DNA of 7,453 nt, from positions 1 to 7,453 of the forward strand of contig JALHUG010000267.1 of assembly GCA_022866185.1 (NCBI GenBank), read 5' to 3'. Both the position numbers and the translations under genes were made by a program. Positions within the stretch are counted from its first letter, which is position 1. The number at the start of each line of letters is the position of its first letter. The notes below the pieces were generated by a model. That model had not been told where the DNA came from and ran no database searches. It worked only from the letters and a program-made list of their open reading frames with translations. This DNA is from Dehalococcoidia bacterium. Its GTDB lineage: Bacteria > Chloroflexota > Dehalococcoidia > SM23-28-2. This document shows, piece after piece, positions 1-6,334 of this stretch.

Positions 1-1
1 G

Positions 2-1477
2 GCAGCCTACTGGATGGACCCGCAGACCCAGGCGTGGCAGCGTTGGTTCCCCGGCCGGCCCGAGATCAACAGCCTGACGAGCCTGAACCACATGCAGGCG
101 ATCATTGTCTTCGCTAGGGAGCAAGCGCAGCCTGCTCCAACCCCCACGCTGACCTGCACCCGCCGCGTTGCTCCCAACGGCAGCGACGCCAACCCCGGCA
201 CCGCCGATGCTCCCTGGCAGACCATCCAGCACGCCGCCGATGCAGCTCAGCCCGGCGACACCGTCTGCGTCGGCACCGGCAGCTACTCTGAAGATGTGAC
301 CTTTTCCCGCTCTGGCACCGCCGACGCCGCCATCACCTTCGCCGCTGCTCCTGGCGAGACGCCCACCGTCCAGGGCAGCCTGGCCCTCGCCCCAGGCACT
401 TCCTACCTGAACCTGATCGGCTTTGCCGTCCTAGGCTTCCCCGTCTGGGGCGTCACCCTGGAGGGCGACAACCACCACGTTCTCCTTTCGCACCTGGACG
501 TGGCCGGCGGCGAGGCCAGCGTCCGCTTCACCGTGGGCTACTCCGGCGAAGCCCCCGAGCACGGGCCGGCGAGCGACGTGGTGCTGGAGGACAGCGTCCT
601 CCACGACTGCGATTACGCGGCGGTGGACTGCACCCCCGGCCCCTGCGACCGGATGACCTTCCGGCGACTGGAAATCTACGGGGCAGGGGCAGCGCCAGGA
701 GCCGATTTTGGGGGCGATGGCCTGGGGGTGGAAAGAGGGCAGGACATCCTGGTAGAGGACTCCTACATCCATGACAACGGCGGCGACGGCATTGACCTGA
801 ACTCGCGCGATTTCGCTGGCAACGTCGCTGGCATTATCGTGAGGGGCAACAGAGTGGTGCGCAACCACCTGCAGGGCATCAAGCTCTGGGCCGGAGGACG
901 GATGGAGAACAACGTCGTCTGGGGGCAGGGGATCAACCCGGTGGTGGTGGGCGTGTACCCCGGCACCTACGAAGTGGTCAACAACACCATCGCCTACAAT
1001 ATGTACAGCCCTGGCTACGGCGCCCGAGACTACGCATTCATCGCCGCCTACCCCGAAGACGGCACCTCCGCGGCGATTCAGCTTACGTTGGTGAACAACA
1101 TCTTCGCCTTCAACACCGGCTCGGAGAAGGGCTCGCCGACAGGCCTCTACTTTGGAGAAGGGGTGCAGCTAACGGAGCACCACAACCTCTACTGGAGCCG
1201 AGAAGACGGCGAGATCGAGGCCGAGTTCGTGGGCGGACGCGATCCCTCGTTCAGCCGCGCCGAGATCGCCGACGGCACCTGGGCCGCTGTCACCGGCCAG
1301 GGCCAGGGGGACGCGACGGCCGACCCGATCTTTGTGTCTGGCTGGCCAGCGGTGGACCTGCACCTGCAGGCGAGCAGCCCCGCTGTGAACGCTGGCAGCA
1401 CCGACGCTGCCCCCTCCGACGACGCCGAAGGCCGCCCTCGGGACGCCACGCCCGATATCGGCGCCTACGAGCGCTGA
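2..1477 (+). CDS. Secreted right-handed parallel beta-helix protein, 5'-truncated by the window edge
   Basis: Likely an extracellular or surface protein; the substrate is unknown. The frame is open from base 2 (A-A-Y-W before the first ATG at 14), and that ATG lies inside a domain of the type 'YW.D..T..W.R.FPGRPEI..L..L', so the true start, and probably a signal peptide, is upstream. Counting from the ATG, residues 1-35 are the end of that module and 38-46 a short Pro/Thr linker. Residues 50-95 match the cap of DUF1565/pectate-lyase-like helices (APNGSDANPGT, then PWQTIQHAADAAQPGDTVCV). Residues 110-400 are beta-helix coils with recurring 'V.NN.I' and 'I.VRGN.V' rungs. The last 45 residues (SPAVNAGSTDA to PDIGAYER) match the tail called choice-of-anchor Q. 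No polysaccharide lyase or hydrolase catalytic set can be assigned. It could be a lyase-like enzyme or purely structural. It ends in TGA, convergent with the next gene. Confidence 0.85.
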   Translation, partial: AAYWMDPQTQAWQRWFPGRPEINSLTSLNHMQAIIVFAREQAQPAPTPTLTCTRRVAPNGSDANPGTADAPWQTIQHAADAAQPGDTVCVGTGSYSEDVTFSRSGTADAAITFAAAPGETPTVQGSLALAPGTSYLNLIGFAVLGFPVWGVTLEGDNHHVLLSHLDVAGGEASVRFTVGYSGEAPEHGPASDVVLEDSVLHDCDYAAVDCTPGPCDRMTFRRLEIYGAGAAPGADFGGDGLGVERGQDILVEDSYIHDNGGDGIDLNSRDFAGNVAGIIVRGNRVVRNHLQGIKLWAGGRMENNVVWGQGINPVVVGVYPGTYEVVNNTIAYNMYSPGYGARDYAFIAAYPEDGTSAAIQLTLVNNIFAFNTGSEKGSPTGLYFGEGVQLTEHHNLYWSREDGEIEAEFVGGRDPSFSRAEIADGTWAAVTGQGQGDATADPIFVSGWPAVDLHLQASSPAVNAGSTDAAPSDDAEGRPRDATPDIGAYER

Positions 1478-1575
1478 GCAGCGGCCGCCTGACTCTGTGG
1501 CGCTCCTCAGATGGCGTGCTCAGTCCGCGCAGGGTCCGCTGAGCGGCGATGGTTTCGCTCTGGGGCGCTTGGCCA

Positions 1576-1599
1576 ACCGCTGTAGCTCGATTCAGCGGT
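1576..1599. terminator. Possible bidirectional hairpin between convergent genes
   Basis: ACCGCTG (1576-1582) and CAGCGGT (1593-1599) are perfect 7-bp inverted arms around a 10-nt loop. The right arm overlaps the stop codon of the minus-strand acyl-CoA dehydrogenase gene (1592-1594). Lying between convergent genes suits a shared terminator, but no T-tract follows on either strand, so intrinsic termination is only a possibility. The rest of the 1478-1591 gap shows nothing recognisable. Confidence 0.3.
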
Positions 1600-2818
1600 C
1601 GCCCATCTGGAAGCCGTAGTATCCGCGGACAACGTCGAACCTACCCAGTTGGGCTCCCCCCTCCCAGAGCTGAATCTCTTTGCAGTCCCTCCAGTATTTC
1701 TCCACGTCGTACTCGCGCATATAGCCGTAGGAGCCCATCAACTCCATAGCCTTGTTGGTGACCATAATGGCTACTTCGGTAGCATGGACCTTGGCGATGC
1801 TCCCCCGGGACAGATGGCCAGGCGATTCCAGGGGGCCGTAGGTCTCCGGATGGTCGAACATGTAGGCCGCGGTCAAATAGTACGTCCTGGCAGTCTCGAT
1901 GCCGATGGCCATGTCGGCCAACATTCCGGCACAGATGGAATGCTCTCGGATGGGCTTCCCAGCTACGATTCTGTTCTTGGTGTACTCAAGAACCGTCTCA
2001 AAAGCGCCCTGAGCCGCCCCCACGGCCATAGCTGCGCTCCCTATCCTGCCAAGGGTCAGATTGATGTGGAGCAGCCTAGCATCCCCTCCGGGGCCTGCGG
2101 CGCGGTTCTCCCTGGGGACCCTGACGTTGTCCAAGAAGACATCGCAGTTTCTATCCGCCTGCATGCCTGCCTTGTTTTCGAACTTGCCGAAGGAGAGCCC
2201 TTCGCTGGGATGAGGCACGTAGATCAAGGCGATGCCTTCGTCCCCCAGAGTGGGATCGGTGGTGCAGACAACGCAGTAGTAGGCAGAGATGCCCGCGTTG
2301 CTGGGGAACCTCTTGCTTCCGTTCAGAACCCATTCATCTCCGTCCAAGGTGGCCCTGGTGGAGATCCTTTTTCCGTGCTGGGCAGGATTCTCGACGTCGC
2401 ACCCTGCTTCGGGTTCCGTCATGGCGAAACATCCCCTGCACAGCTCGTCGCCACAAAAGACGGCGGCGACCTTGCGCAGTACCGCTTCGTTGTCGACCAG
2501 GACCGCTGGCCGAGTGAACCACCAAGTGCAGCCCAGCGACACGGCCAGTCCGACGTCTCCGCGGGCGATCTCCTCCATGACGACGCCCGTACCGACCACC
2601 GATCTCTGCGGCAGGCCGCCGTATTTCTCAGGCACTATGCCCCTCTGAAAACCCATGGCCTTCAGCTTTTCCGATATCTTGTCGATGAGGACATGGTCCC
2701 TATCATCGTCCAGTTGTTGGCGGACAGGCATGATCTCGCTATCCACAAAGGCCCTCACTGCCTGTTGGACCAGCCTGTCCTCCTCGCTGACCAGCTCCTG
2801 AAGAAGCGGCTGCCTCAT
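1592..2818 (-). CDS. Acyl-CoA dehydrogenase family flavoprotein
   Basis: FAD-dependent enzyme expected to oxidise an acyl-CoA thioester to the 2,3-enoyl-CoA in the cytoplasm, passing electrons to ETF or an equivalent. The 408 residues are normal for the family. The N-terminal helical domain covers about 1-125. The middle beta domain starts with FAMTEPEAGCD (131-141; the usual Ser before the Asp is Cys140) and includes W163-V-L-N-G and DNVRVPRENR (230-239). The C-terminal helical domain contains the KPI segment (288-290) and KAMELMGSYGYMRE (356-369). Glu386 in LWEGGAQL lies where the catalytic Glu of the IYEGT motif sits in medium- and short-chain enzymes. The frame is open to 2947, but the ATG at 2818 is chosen because GGAGG (2827-2831) lies 8 nt upstream and the protein then begins like its relatives. 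Acyl specificity cannot be read from the sequence. A promoter lies at 2906-2935. Confidence 0.93.
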   Translation of the reverse strand: MRQPLLQELVSEEDRLVQQAVRAFVDSEIMPVRQQLDDDRDHVLIDKISEKLKAMGFQRGIVPEKYGGLPQRSVVGTGVVMEEIARGDVGLAVSLGCTWWFTRPAVLVDNEAVLRKVAAVFCGDELCRGCFAMTEPEAGCDVENPAQHGKRISTRATLDGDEWVLNGSKRFPSNAGISAYYCVVCTTDPTLGDEGIALIYVPHPSEGLSFGKFENKAGMQADRNCDVFLDNVRVPRENRAAGPGGDARLLHINLTLGRIGSAAMAVGAAQGAFETVLEYTKNRIVAGKPIREHSICAGMLADMAIGIETARTYYLTAAYMFDHPETYGPLESPGHLSRGSIAKVHATEVAIMVTNKAMELMGSYGYMREYDVEKYWRDCKEIQLWEGGAQLGRFDVVRGYYGFQMGDR

Positions 2819-2826
2819 GTTTCCAT

Positions 2827-2831
2827 CCTCC
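2827..2831 (-). promoter_or_regulatory. Ribosome binding site deciding the dehydrogenase start
   Basis: On the minus strand AAGGGAGGAT precedes the ATG at 2818, with GGAGG ending 8 nt before it. This favours 2818 over the in-frame start 129 nt further upstream. The spacer holds an out-of-frame ATG whose three-codon frame ends in a TGA overlapping the true ATG, which is probably accidental. Confidence 0.7.
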
Positions 2832-2905
2832 CTTCTGAATCCCCGGCGAATCCACGCGGGCGGCTCAAGCTCTCGCTCGGCCCTCTGGGCGGTCTTGGCG
2901 CGCAA

Positions 2906-2935
2906 ATCATGCTGCACGACAGGGCGCGCTGTCAA
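2906..2935 (-). promoter_or_regulatory. Sigma-70-like promoter for the acyl-CoA dehydrogenase gene
   Basis: Read on the minus strand: a perfect TTGACA (2930-2935), an 18-bp spacer and CATGAT (2906-2911, 4 of 6 consensus bases). It lies about 90 nt upstream of the chosen start, giving an untranslated leader of roughly 80 nt. Because it falls inside the longer open frame, it also argues against the far-upstream start. Short inverted arms GACAG/CTGTC (2918-2922 and 2929-2933) overlap the -35 box and could be an operator. Confidence 0.45.
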
Positions 2936-3056
2936 TGAGCAGAGCATCCTTTGGAATAGCTGAGAGCGGCATCTCTTTACAAGAAAGGGGGTGTGCAGCG
3001 CCGTTCGTGTGAAGAGGCTGAGTGGTGCTGTCGACCCCTACGCCTGCGCTCCTCCC

Positions 3057-3893
3057 CTACAGCACGCCGCTGACGGTGGTGAGGGTGAAGCCATCGGCCT
3101 TCAGGCGGCTGACGATGGCGGGCAGGGCGGCGGCATCGCTGGGGATGAAGTGCATTAGGACGATGGCGCCGTTCGTGGCCCCGCCGGTCACGTTGGCCAC
3201 GATCTGATCGGCCTCAGCACCACCCACCGAGCCGCTGTCCACTGTCCAGAGCACGATCTGGAGACCACGCTTGGCTACCACCGCCCGCACCACGTCGCTC
3301 AACATGCCGCCGGGCGGCCGCAGGTAGCGCGCCGGATGAGGCGAGCCCAGCAGCGCGTCCAGGGCCGCCTGCCAACGGTCGATCTGGTCGAGGATCTTGC
3401 CCTCGGTGGCGGGATCGTCCGGCGGGAAGTAGGTGAGCGGCGTGTGGTCGAAGGTGTGGTTGCCGATCTCGTGGCCCTCGTCCACGGCCCGCCGCCACAG
3501 GTCTGGCCGCCGCTCCAGCAGGGCACCCTTGGGGAAGAAGGTGAGCTGCATGCCCTCGCGAGCGCATACATCCAGCACCGACTCGATGGCCTCTGGGTAG
3601 AAGCCGTCGTCGAAGGTGAGGGCGATGCGGGCCTTGCTCGTATCGCCCTGGCTGATGACGGGAGCGAGGGCGCCGGCGGTGGCGGGAGGAGGAGTGGGGG
3701 AGGGCTGTGCTGTCGGAGAGGGGCTGGCGAAGCTCACGCCGGGGGCCGCGCTGCCGTGACCCGAGTCCAGGCGCGTCAGTATCTGCCAGGCCGCCGTCCC
3801 GATGGCGGTGCCTCCCACACCAGCCAGCAGGGCGCCTCCGGCCAGCCAGCGCAGGAAGGCTCGACGGCTCTCGAGGCGTTCCCCCAGCTTCAT
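3057..3893 (-). CDS. Polysaccharide deacetylase (NodB homology, carbohydrate esterase 4) with Tat-like N-terminus
   Basis: Predicted metal-dependent de-N- or de-O-acetylase acting on cell-wall or exported polysaccharide outside the membrane. From the ATG at 3893 there are 278 residues. ESRRAFLRW (8-16) followed by a hydrophobic stretch to about residue 36 resembles a twin-arginine signal or N-terminal anchor; a Pro/Ser/Thr linker follows (56-72), then the NodB domain (89-278). All five CE4 motifs are visible: TFDDG (93-97, Asp95 and Asp96), H146-T-F-D-H150, R192-P-P-G-G, LWTVD (215-219) and the final LMH (His248). The metal ligands Asp-His-His are intact, so it should be active. Start choice is uncertain: a TTG at 3929 and an ATG at 3905 are also in frame and none has a good Shine-Dalgarno sequence; 3893 leaves a normal short n-region before the arginine pair. 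It is 238 bp from the next gene on this strand and unlikely to be co-transcribed with it. Confidence 0.92.
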   Translation of the reverse strand: MKLGERLESRRAFLRWLAGGALLAGVGGTAIGTAAWQILTRLDSGHGSAAPGVSFASPSPTAQPSPTPPPATAGALAPVISQGDTSKARIALTFDDGFYPEAIESVLDVCAREGMQLTFFPKGALLERRPDLWRRAVDEGHEIGNHTFDHTPLTYFPPDDPATEGKILDQIDRWQAALDALLGSPHPARYLRPPGGMLSDVVRAVVAKRGLQIVLWTVDSGSVGGAEADQIVANVTGGATNGAIVLMHFIPSDAAALPAIVSRLKADGFTLTTVSGVL

Positions 3894-4028
3894 CCCTACG
3901 ATCATAGCAGGCAGCCCAGCGAGCGCCAAGGACTACCCCGCCTTCGCGCTGACGAACCATCGCCCAAATCGACAACCTGGAAAGCCGTCCACCTGCGATC
4001 TCTCACATCTCTTGAAACACTACATTTG

Positions 4029-4057
4029 TGGAACATAGAAGCACTCCAAACTATAAT
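4029..4057 (+). promoter_or_regulatory. Sigma-70-like promoter for the acyl-CoA synthetase gene
   Basis: A perfect TATAAT -10 hexamer (4052-4057) is preceded at 17 bp by a weak -35, TGGAAC (4029-4034, 3 of 6). An alternative pair, TTGAAA (4012-4017) with CATAGA (4034-4039) at 16 bp, lies just upstream. The local sequence is AT-richer than its surroundings, as expected in a divergent intergenic region. Transcription from about 4064 would leave a leader of roughly 130 nt before the GTG. No matching promoter toward the deacetylase was convincing. Confidence 0.5.
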
Positions 4058-4070
4058 GACCTTGGGCATG

Positions 4071-4102
4071 GGCCCGAGGTTGAAGGGCCTTTTGATTTCA
4101 AC
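4071..4102 (+). promoter_or_regulatory. Overlapping leader hairpins upstream of the synthetase gene
   Basis: Two mutually exclusive stems share bases 4079-4089. The first pairs GGCCC (4071-4075) with GGGCC (4085-4089) and is followed by TTTTGATTT, terminator-like but short. The second pairs GTTGAA (4079-4084) with TTCAAC (4097-4102). The arrangement resembles an attenuator, but the stems are only 5-6 bp, no leader peptide was seen, and it may be chance. Confidence 0.25.
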
Positions 4103-4143
4103 GAGAGCGCGCCCATCAAGAGCGCGGATCACAAGATATCCCG

Positions 4144-4158
4144 GGCGTCAATGACGCC
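4144..4158. promoter_or_regulatory. 15-bp perfect dyad, candidate operator
   Basis: GGCGTCA-A-TGACGCC has 7-bp perfect arms around one central base. A one-base loop cannot form an RNA hairpin, so it is better read as a DNA site for a dimeric regulator. It sits 37 bp before the GTG of the synthetase gene and about 80 bp downstream of the predicted transcription start, a position suited to repression by roadblock or to a second, unseen promoter. The regulator is unknown. Confidence 0.4.
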
Positions 4159-4182
4159 ACAATAGGTAGACAGCAATAGGCT

Positions 4183-4187
4183 GGAGG
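4183..4187 (+). promoter_or_regulatory. Ribosome binding site for the GTG-initiated synthetase
   Basis: GGAGG ends 8 nt before the GTG at 4196. This decides the unusual GTG start over the ATG of residue 7 (Met7), which has no such element in front of it. Confidence 0.75.
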
Positions 4188-4195
4188 TACACACC

Positions 4196-6118
4196 GTGGA
4201 AGTTATTAATCCGATGGTGGGTCGCCTTATGCGTGAGGCGATCGAGGACCCGGAAGCGTTCTGGGCTCAGGCGGCAGAGAAACTCCCGTGGTTCCGAAAG
4301 TGGGACCGCGTTTTTGAGTGGACGCCACCGACCTTCCGTTGGTACATCGGCGCCCAGACCAACCTGTGCTATAACTGCCTCGACTACCAAGTGGAACATG
4401 GACGCAGCGGCCAGGCGGCCCTCATTGGCGAAAACGAGCGGGGCGAGCGGCAGGTCTACACCTACGGTCAACTGCTGCATGAGGTGAAGCAGGTCGCAGC
4501 GGCTCTGCGCGGCCTGGGCATCAAGAAGGGCGACCGCGTCGCCATCTACATGCCCACCTGCACCGAAGCGTTCATGCTAATGCTTGCATGCGCCCGCATT
4601 GGGGCGATCCATATGGTCATCTTCGCCGGGTTTGGGGCTAGCGCGCTCGCCGATCGCGTCATGCGGACGGGAGCGCGGGCGATCTTCGCCGCCGACGTCA
4701 CATGGCGGAAGGGGCGCGAAGTCCAGCTCAAAGAAATTGTCGATGCGGCGCTCAAGGAAGGGGCGAGCGAGACCGTGGAGCATGTGGTCGTCCTCCGCCG
4801 CACGAGCGCTGAGGTGCCGATGCAGACGGGCCGGGATATCTGGTGGGGCGACTTCATCGCGCTGGCCGAGGGCCAGGATACCAGCTACGCGATTTTGGAG
4901 GCCAGCGAGCCTCTTTTTGTCATGCCCACGTCGGGGACAACAGCCAAACCCAAGCTGACGGTGCACACCCATGGCGGCTATCAGGTCTACATCCGGAGCA
5001 TGGGTGACTGGGTGTTTGGCCTCAAGCCGAGCGACGTCTGGTGGGCTACCTCGGACGTCGGCTGGATCGTTGGGCACAGCTACATAGTGTACGCCCCGCT
5101 CCTCTTCGGCTGCGCTACCGTTGCCTTCGAGGGGGCCCCTGACCATCCCGGGCCGGAGGCTTTCTACAGCCTCATCGAGAGGAACCGGGTCAGCGGCATC
5201 TTCACCTCGCCGACACTGGTGCGGCTCCTGATGCGCTACGGTGAAGAGGCCGCCCGCGGCTTCGATATGAGCTCGCTCGAGCGGGTGGTGTGCGCCGGTG
5301 AGGTGCTGAACGCGCCAGCCTGGGAATGGTTCCAGAAGCAGGTCTTCCAGAATCGGATACCGGTTATCGACCACATGTGGGCGACGGAGACAGGCGGCCC
5401 AGTGGTAGGCAATCTCTACGGGGTTGCGCTGCTGCCGATCAAGCCTGGCTCCGCAGGCGTACCCCTGCCCGGGATCGAGGCTGCCATCATGACGCCCGAG
5501 GGGCAGCCGTGCGAGCCGGGCGAGAAGGGCCTGTTCGTCATCAAGCGGCCGTTCCCCGGACTGACGTCGACGCTCTGGGGTGAGCCGGAGCGCTACGGGC
5601 CGGACTATTGGAGCCGAATTCCCAACGCCAACGTCTACACCACGGGCGACGCCGCCTCAATAGACGAAGACGGCTATGTCTGGTTCAGTGGCCGGGCCGA
5701 CGAGATCATCAAGATAGCTGCCCATCGCATCGGCACCATCGAGGTGGAAACTGCTTTCCTTCATCACCCGGCTGTCGCTGAGGTTGGCGTAACCGGCCGA
5801 CCGGACGAGATCCGGGGCGAGGTCATATCGGCTTTCTTGGTGCTGAAACAGGGGCACCAGCCGTCCGAGCAACTGAGGCGGGAGCTGCTGCAGACTGTGC
5901 GTAAGGAGCTTGGGGCCCTGGCGGTTATCGGGGAGATGAATTTCGTTGAAATGCTGCCGAAGACCCGCAGCGGCAAGATCATGCGGCGGGTTCTGAAAGC
6001 AGTGGTCTCAGACATGGACCTCGCGGACATCTCCACCATCGAGGACGAGGGCTCAGTGGAAGAAGCGCGCGAGGCCTGGCGGCAGATGAGGTCGCAGATC
6101 GCCGAGCAGAAGTCGTAG
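4196..6118 (+). CDS. Acetyl/propionyl-CoA synthetase-like AMP-forming acyl-CoA ligase
   Basis: Expected to activate a short-chain carboxylate with ATP and CoA through an acyl-adenylate in the cytoplasm. The length of 640 matches bacterial acetyl-CoA synthetases. Residues 1-60 look like the ACAS N-terminal domain, followed by the large adenylation domain and, from about 500, the mobile C-terminal domain. The P-loop is TSGTTAKPKLTVH (245-257); DHMWATETGG (392-401), YTTGD (481-485), SGRADE (498-503) and PKTRSGKIMRR (588-598) follow. Lys594 is the catalytic lysine that is acetylated in Salmonella Acs. By eye the acyl-pocket residues are I291, V292, A367 and W395, against V310, T311, V386 and W414 in Salmonella Acs; the kept Trp suggests an acetate-sized substrate, and Ala for Val could admit propionate. 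A8 to A10 motifs are intact. Both P-loop glycines after TSGTT are replaced (Ala250, Leu254). It precedes a SatP-type transporter gene, which fits acetate scavenging, but a repeat and a separate promoter divide the two. Confidence 0.93.
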   Translation: MEVINPMVGRLMREAIEDPEAFWAQAAEKLPWFRKWDRVFEWTPPTFRWYIGAQTNLCYNCLDYQVEHGRSGQAALIGENERGERQVYTYGQLLHEVKQVAAALRGLGIKKGDRVAIYMPTCTEAFMLMLACARIGAIHMVIFAGFGASALADRVMRTGARAIFAADVTWRKGREVQLKEIVDAALKEGASETVEHVVVLRRTSAEVPMQTGRDIWWGDFIALAEGQDTSYAILEASEPLFVMPTSGTTAKPKLTVHTHGGYQVYIRSMGDWVFGLKPSDVWWATSDVGWIVGHSYIVYAPLLFGCATVAFEGAPDHPGPEAFYSLIERNRVSGIFTSPTLVRLLMRYGEEAARGFDMSSLERVVCAGEVLNAPAWEWFQKQVFQNRIPVIDHMWATETGGPVVGNLYGVALLPIKPGSAGVPLPGIEAAIMTPEGQPCEPGEKGLFVIKRPFPGLTSTLWGEPERYGPDYWSRIPNANVYTTGDAASIDEDGYVWFSGRADEIIKIAAHRIGTIEVETAFLHHPAVAEVGVTGRPDEIRGEVISAFLVLKQGHQPSEQLRRELLQTVRKELGALAVIGEMNFVEMLPKTRSGKIMRRVLKAVVSDMDLADISTIEDEGSVEEAREAWRQMRSQIAEQKS

Positions 6119-6147
6119 CAGCCTGAACGGTGTCAGCCGCCCTCCGG

Positions 6148-6245
6148 CCGCTCATTCTTCGACAGGCCCTTCGGCTGCGCTCAGGACAGGCTTAGGACGA
6201 GCGATGCCCAAACCGCTCATGGTGAGCCTGTCGAACCATGAGCGG
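6148..6245. repeat. 98-bp fold-back (MITE/REP-like) element with 20-bp terminal inverted repeats
   Basis: The left end 6148-6167 (CCGCTCAT-TC-TTCGACAGGC) and the right end 6226-6245 (GCCTGTCGAA-CC-ATGAGCGG) are inverted repeats matching at 18 of 20 positions, the two mismatches being the middle dinucleotide. A third copy of the outer motif is nested inside: ACCGCTCATGGT (6212-6223) pairs perfectly with ACCATGAGCGGT (6235-6246) over 12 bp with an 11-nt loop, so two alternative hairpins exist. GACAGGC also recurs directly at 6161 and 6185. The element contains no gene and no clear target-site duplication. It lies 30 bp after the synthetase stop and could also act as its terminator or stabilise the mRNA end. 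From general familiarity, 'TTCGACAGGC...GCCTGTCGAA' repeats are common in several environmental phyla; the family is not named here. Confidence 0.7.
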
Positions 6246-6334
6246 TCCCAGGGGGCCAGGCCGGTCTGCCGGCGGCGAGACCCGACCTCCCTTCACCCTC
6301 TTCCTGTCTCACATTTCATGAATAACTACACTTC

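Noticed and set aside
1649..2938. A 429-codon open frame on the plus strand
   Set aside because: It lies antisense over the acyl-CoA dehydrogenase gene, has no recognisable domain and no ribosome binding site; long antisense frames are expected opposite GC-rich codons.
2819..2947. A 43-residue N-terminal extension of the acyl-CoA dehydrogenase
   Set aside because: It would include the predicted promoter, lacks homology to the family N-terminus, and the ATG at 2818 has a good Shine-Dalgarno sequence.
3214..3975. A 253-codon minus-strand frame overlapping the deacetylase start
   Set aside because: It is out of frame with the NodB domain and becomes Arg/His/Pro-rich, typical of a shadow frame; the CE4 motifs are all in the other frame.
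4104..4126. Direct repeat AGAGCGCG at 15-bp spacing as a regulator site
   Set aside because: Eight GC-rich bases repeated twice is weak evidence alone; it is mentioned only as part of the leader.
3336..4154. A 272-codon plus-strand frame crossing the deacetylase gene and the intergenic region
   Set aside because: It is mostly the complement of the deacetylase gene, shows no protein family pattern, and ends in the synthetase leader.
4577..5374. A 265-codon minus-strand frame within the synthetase gene
   Set aside because: It is antisense to well-conserved synthetase motifs and has no family resemblance.
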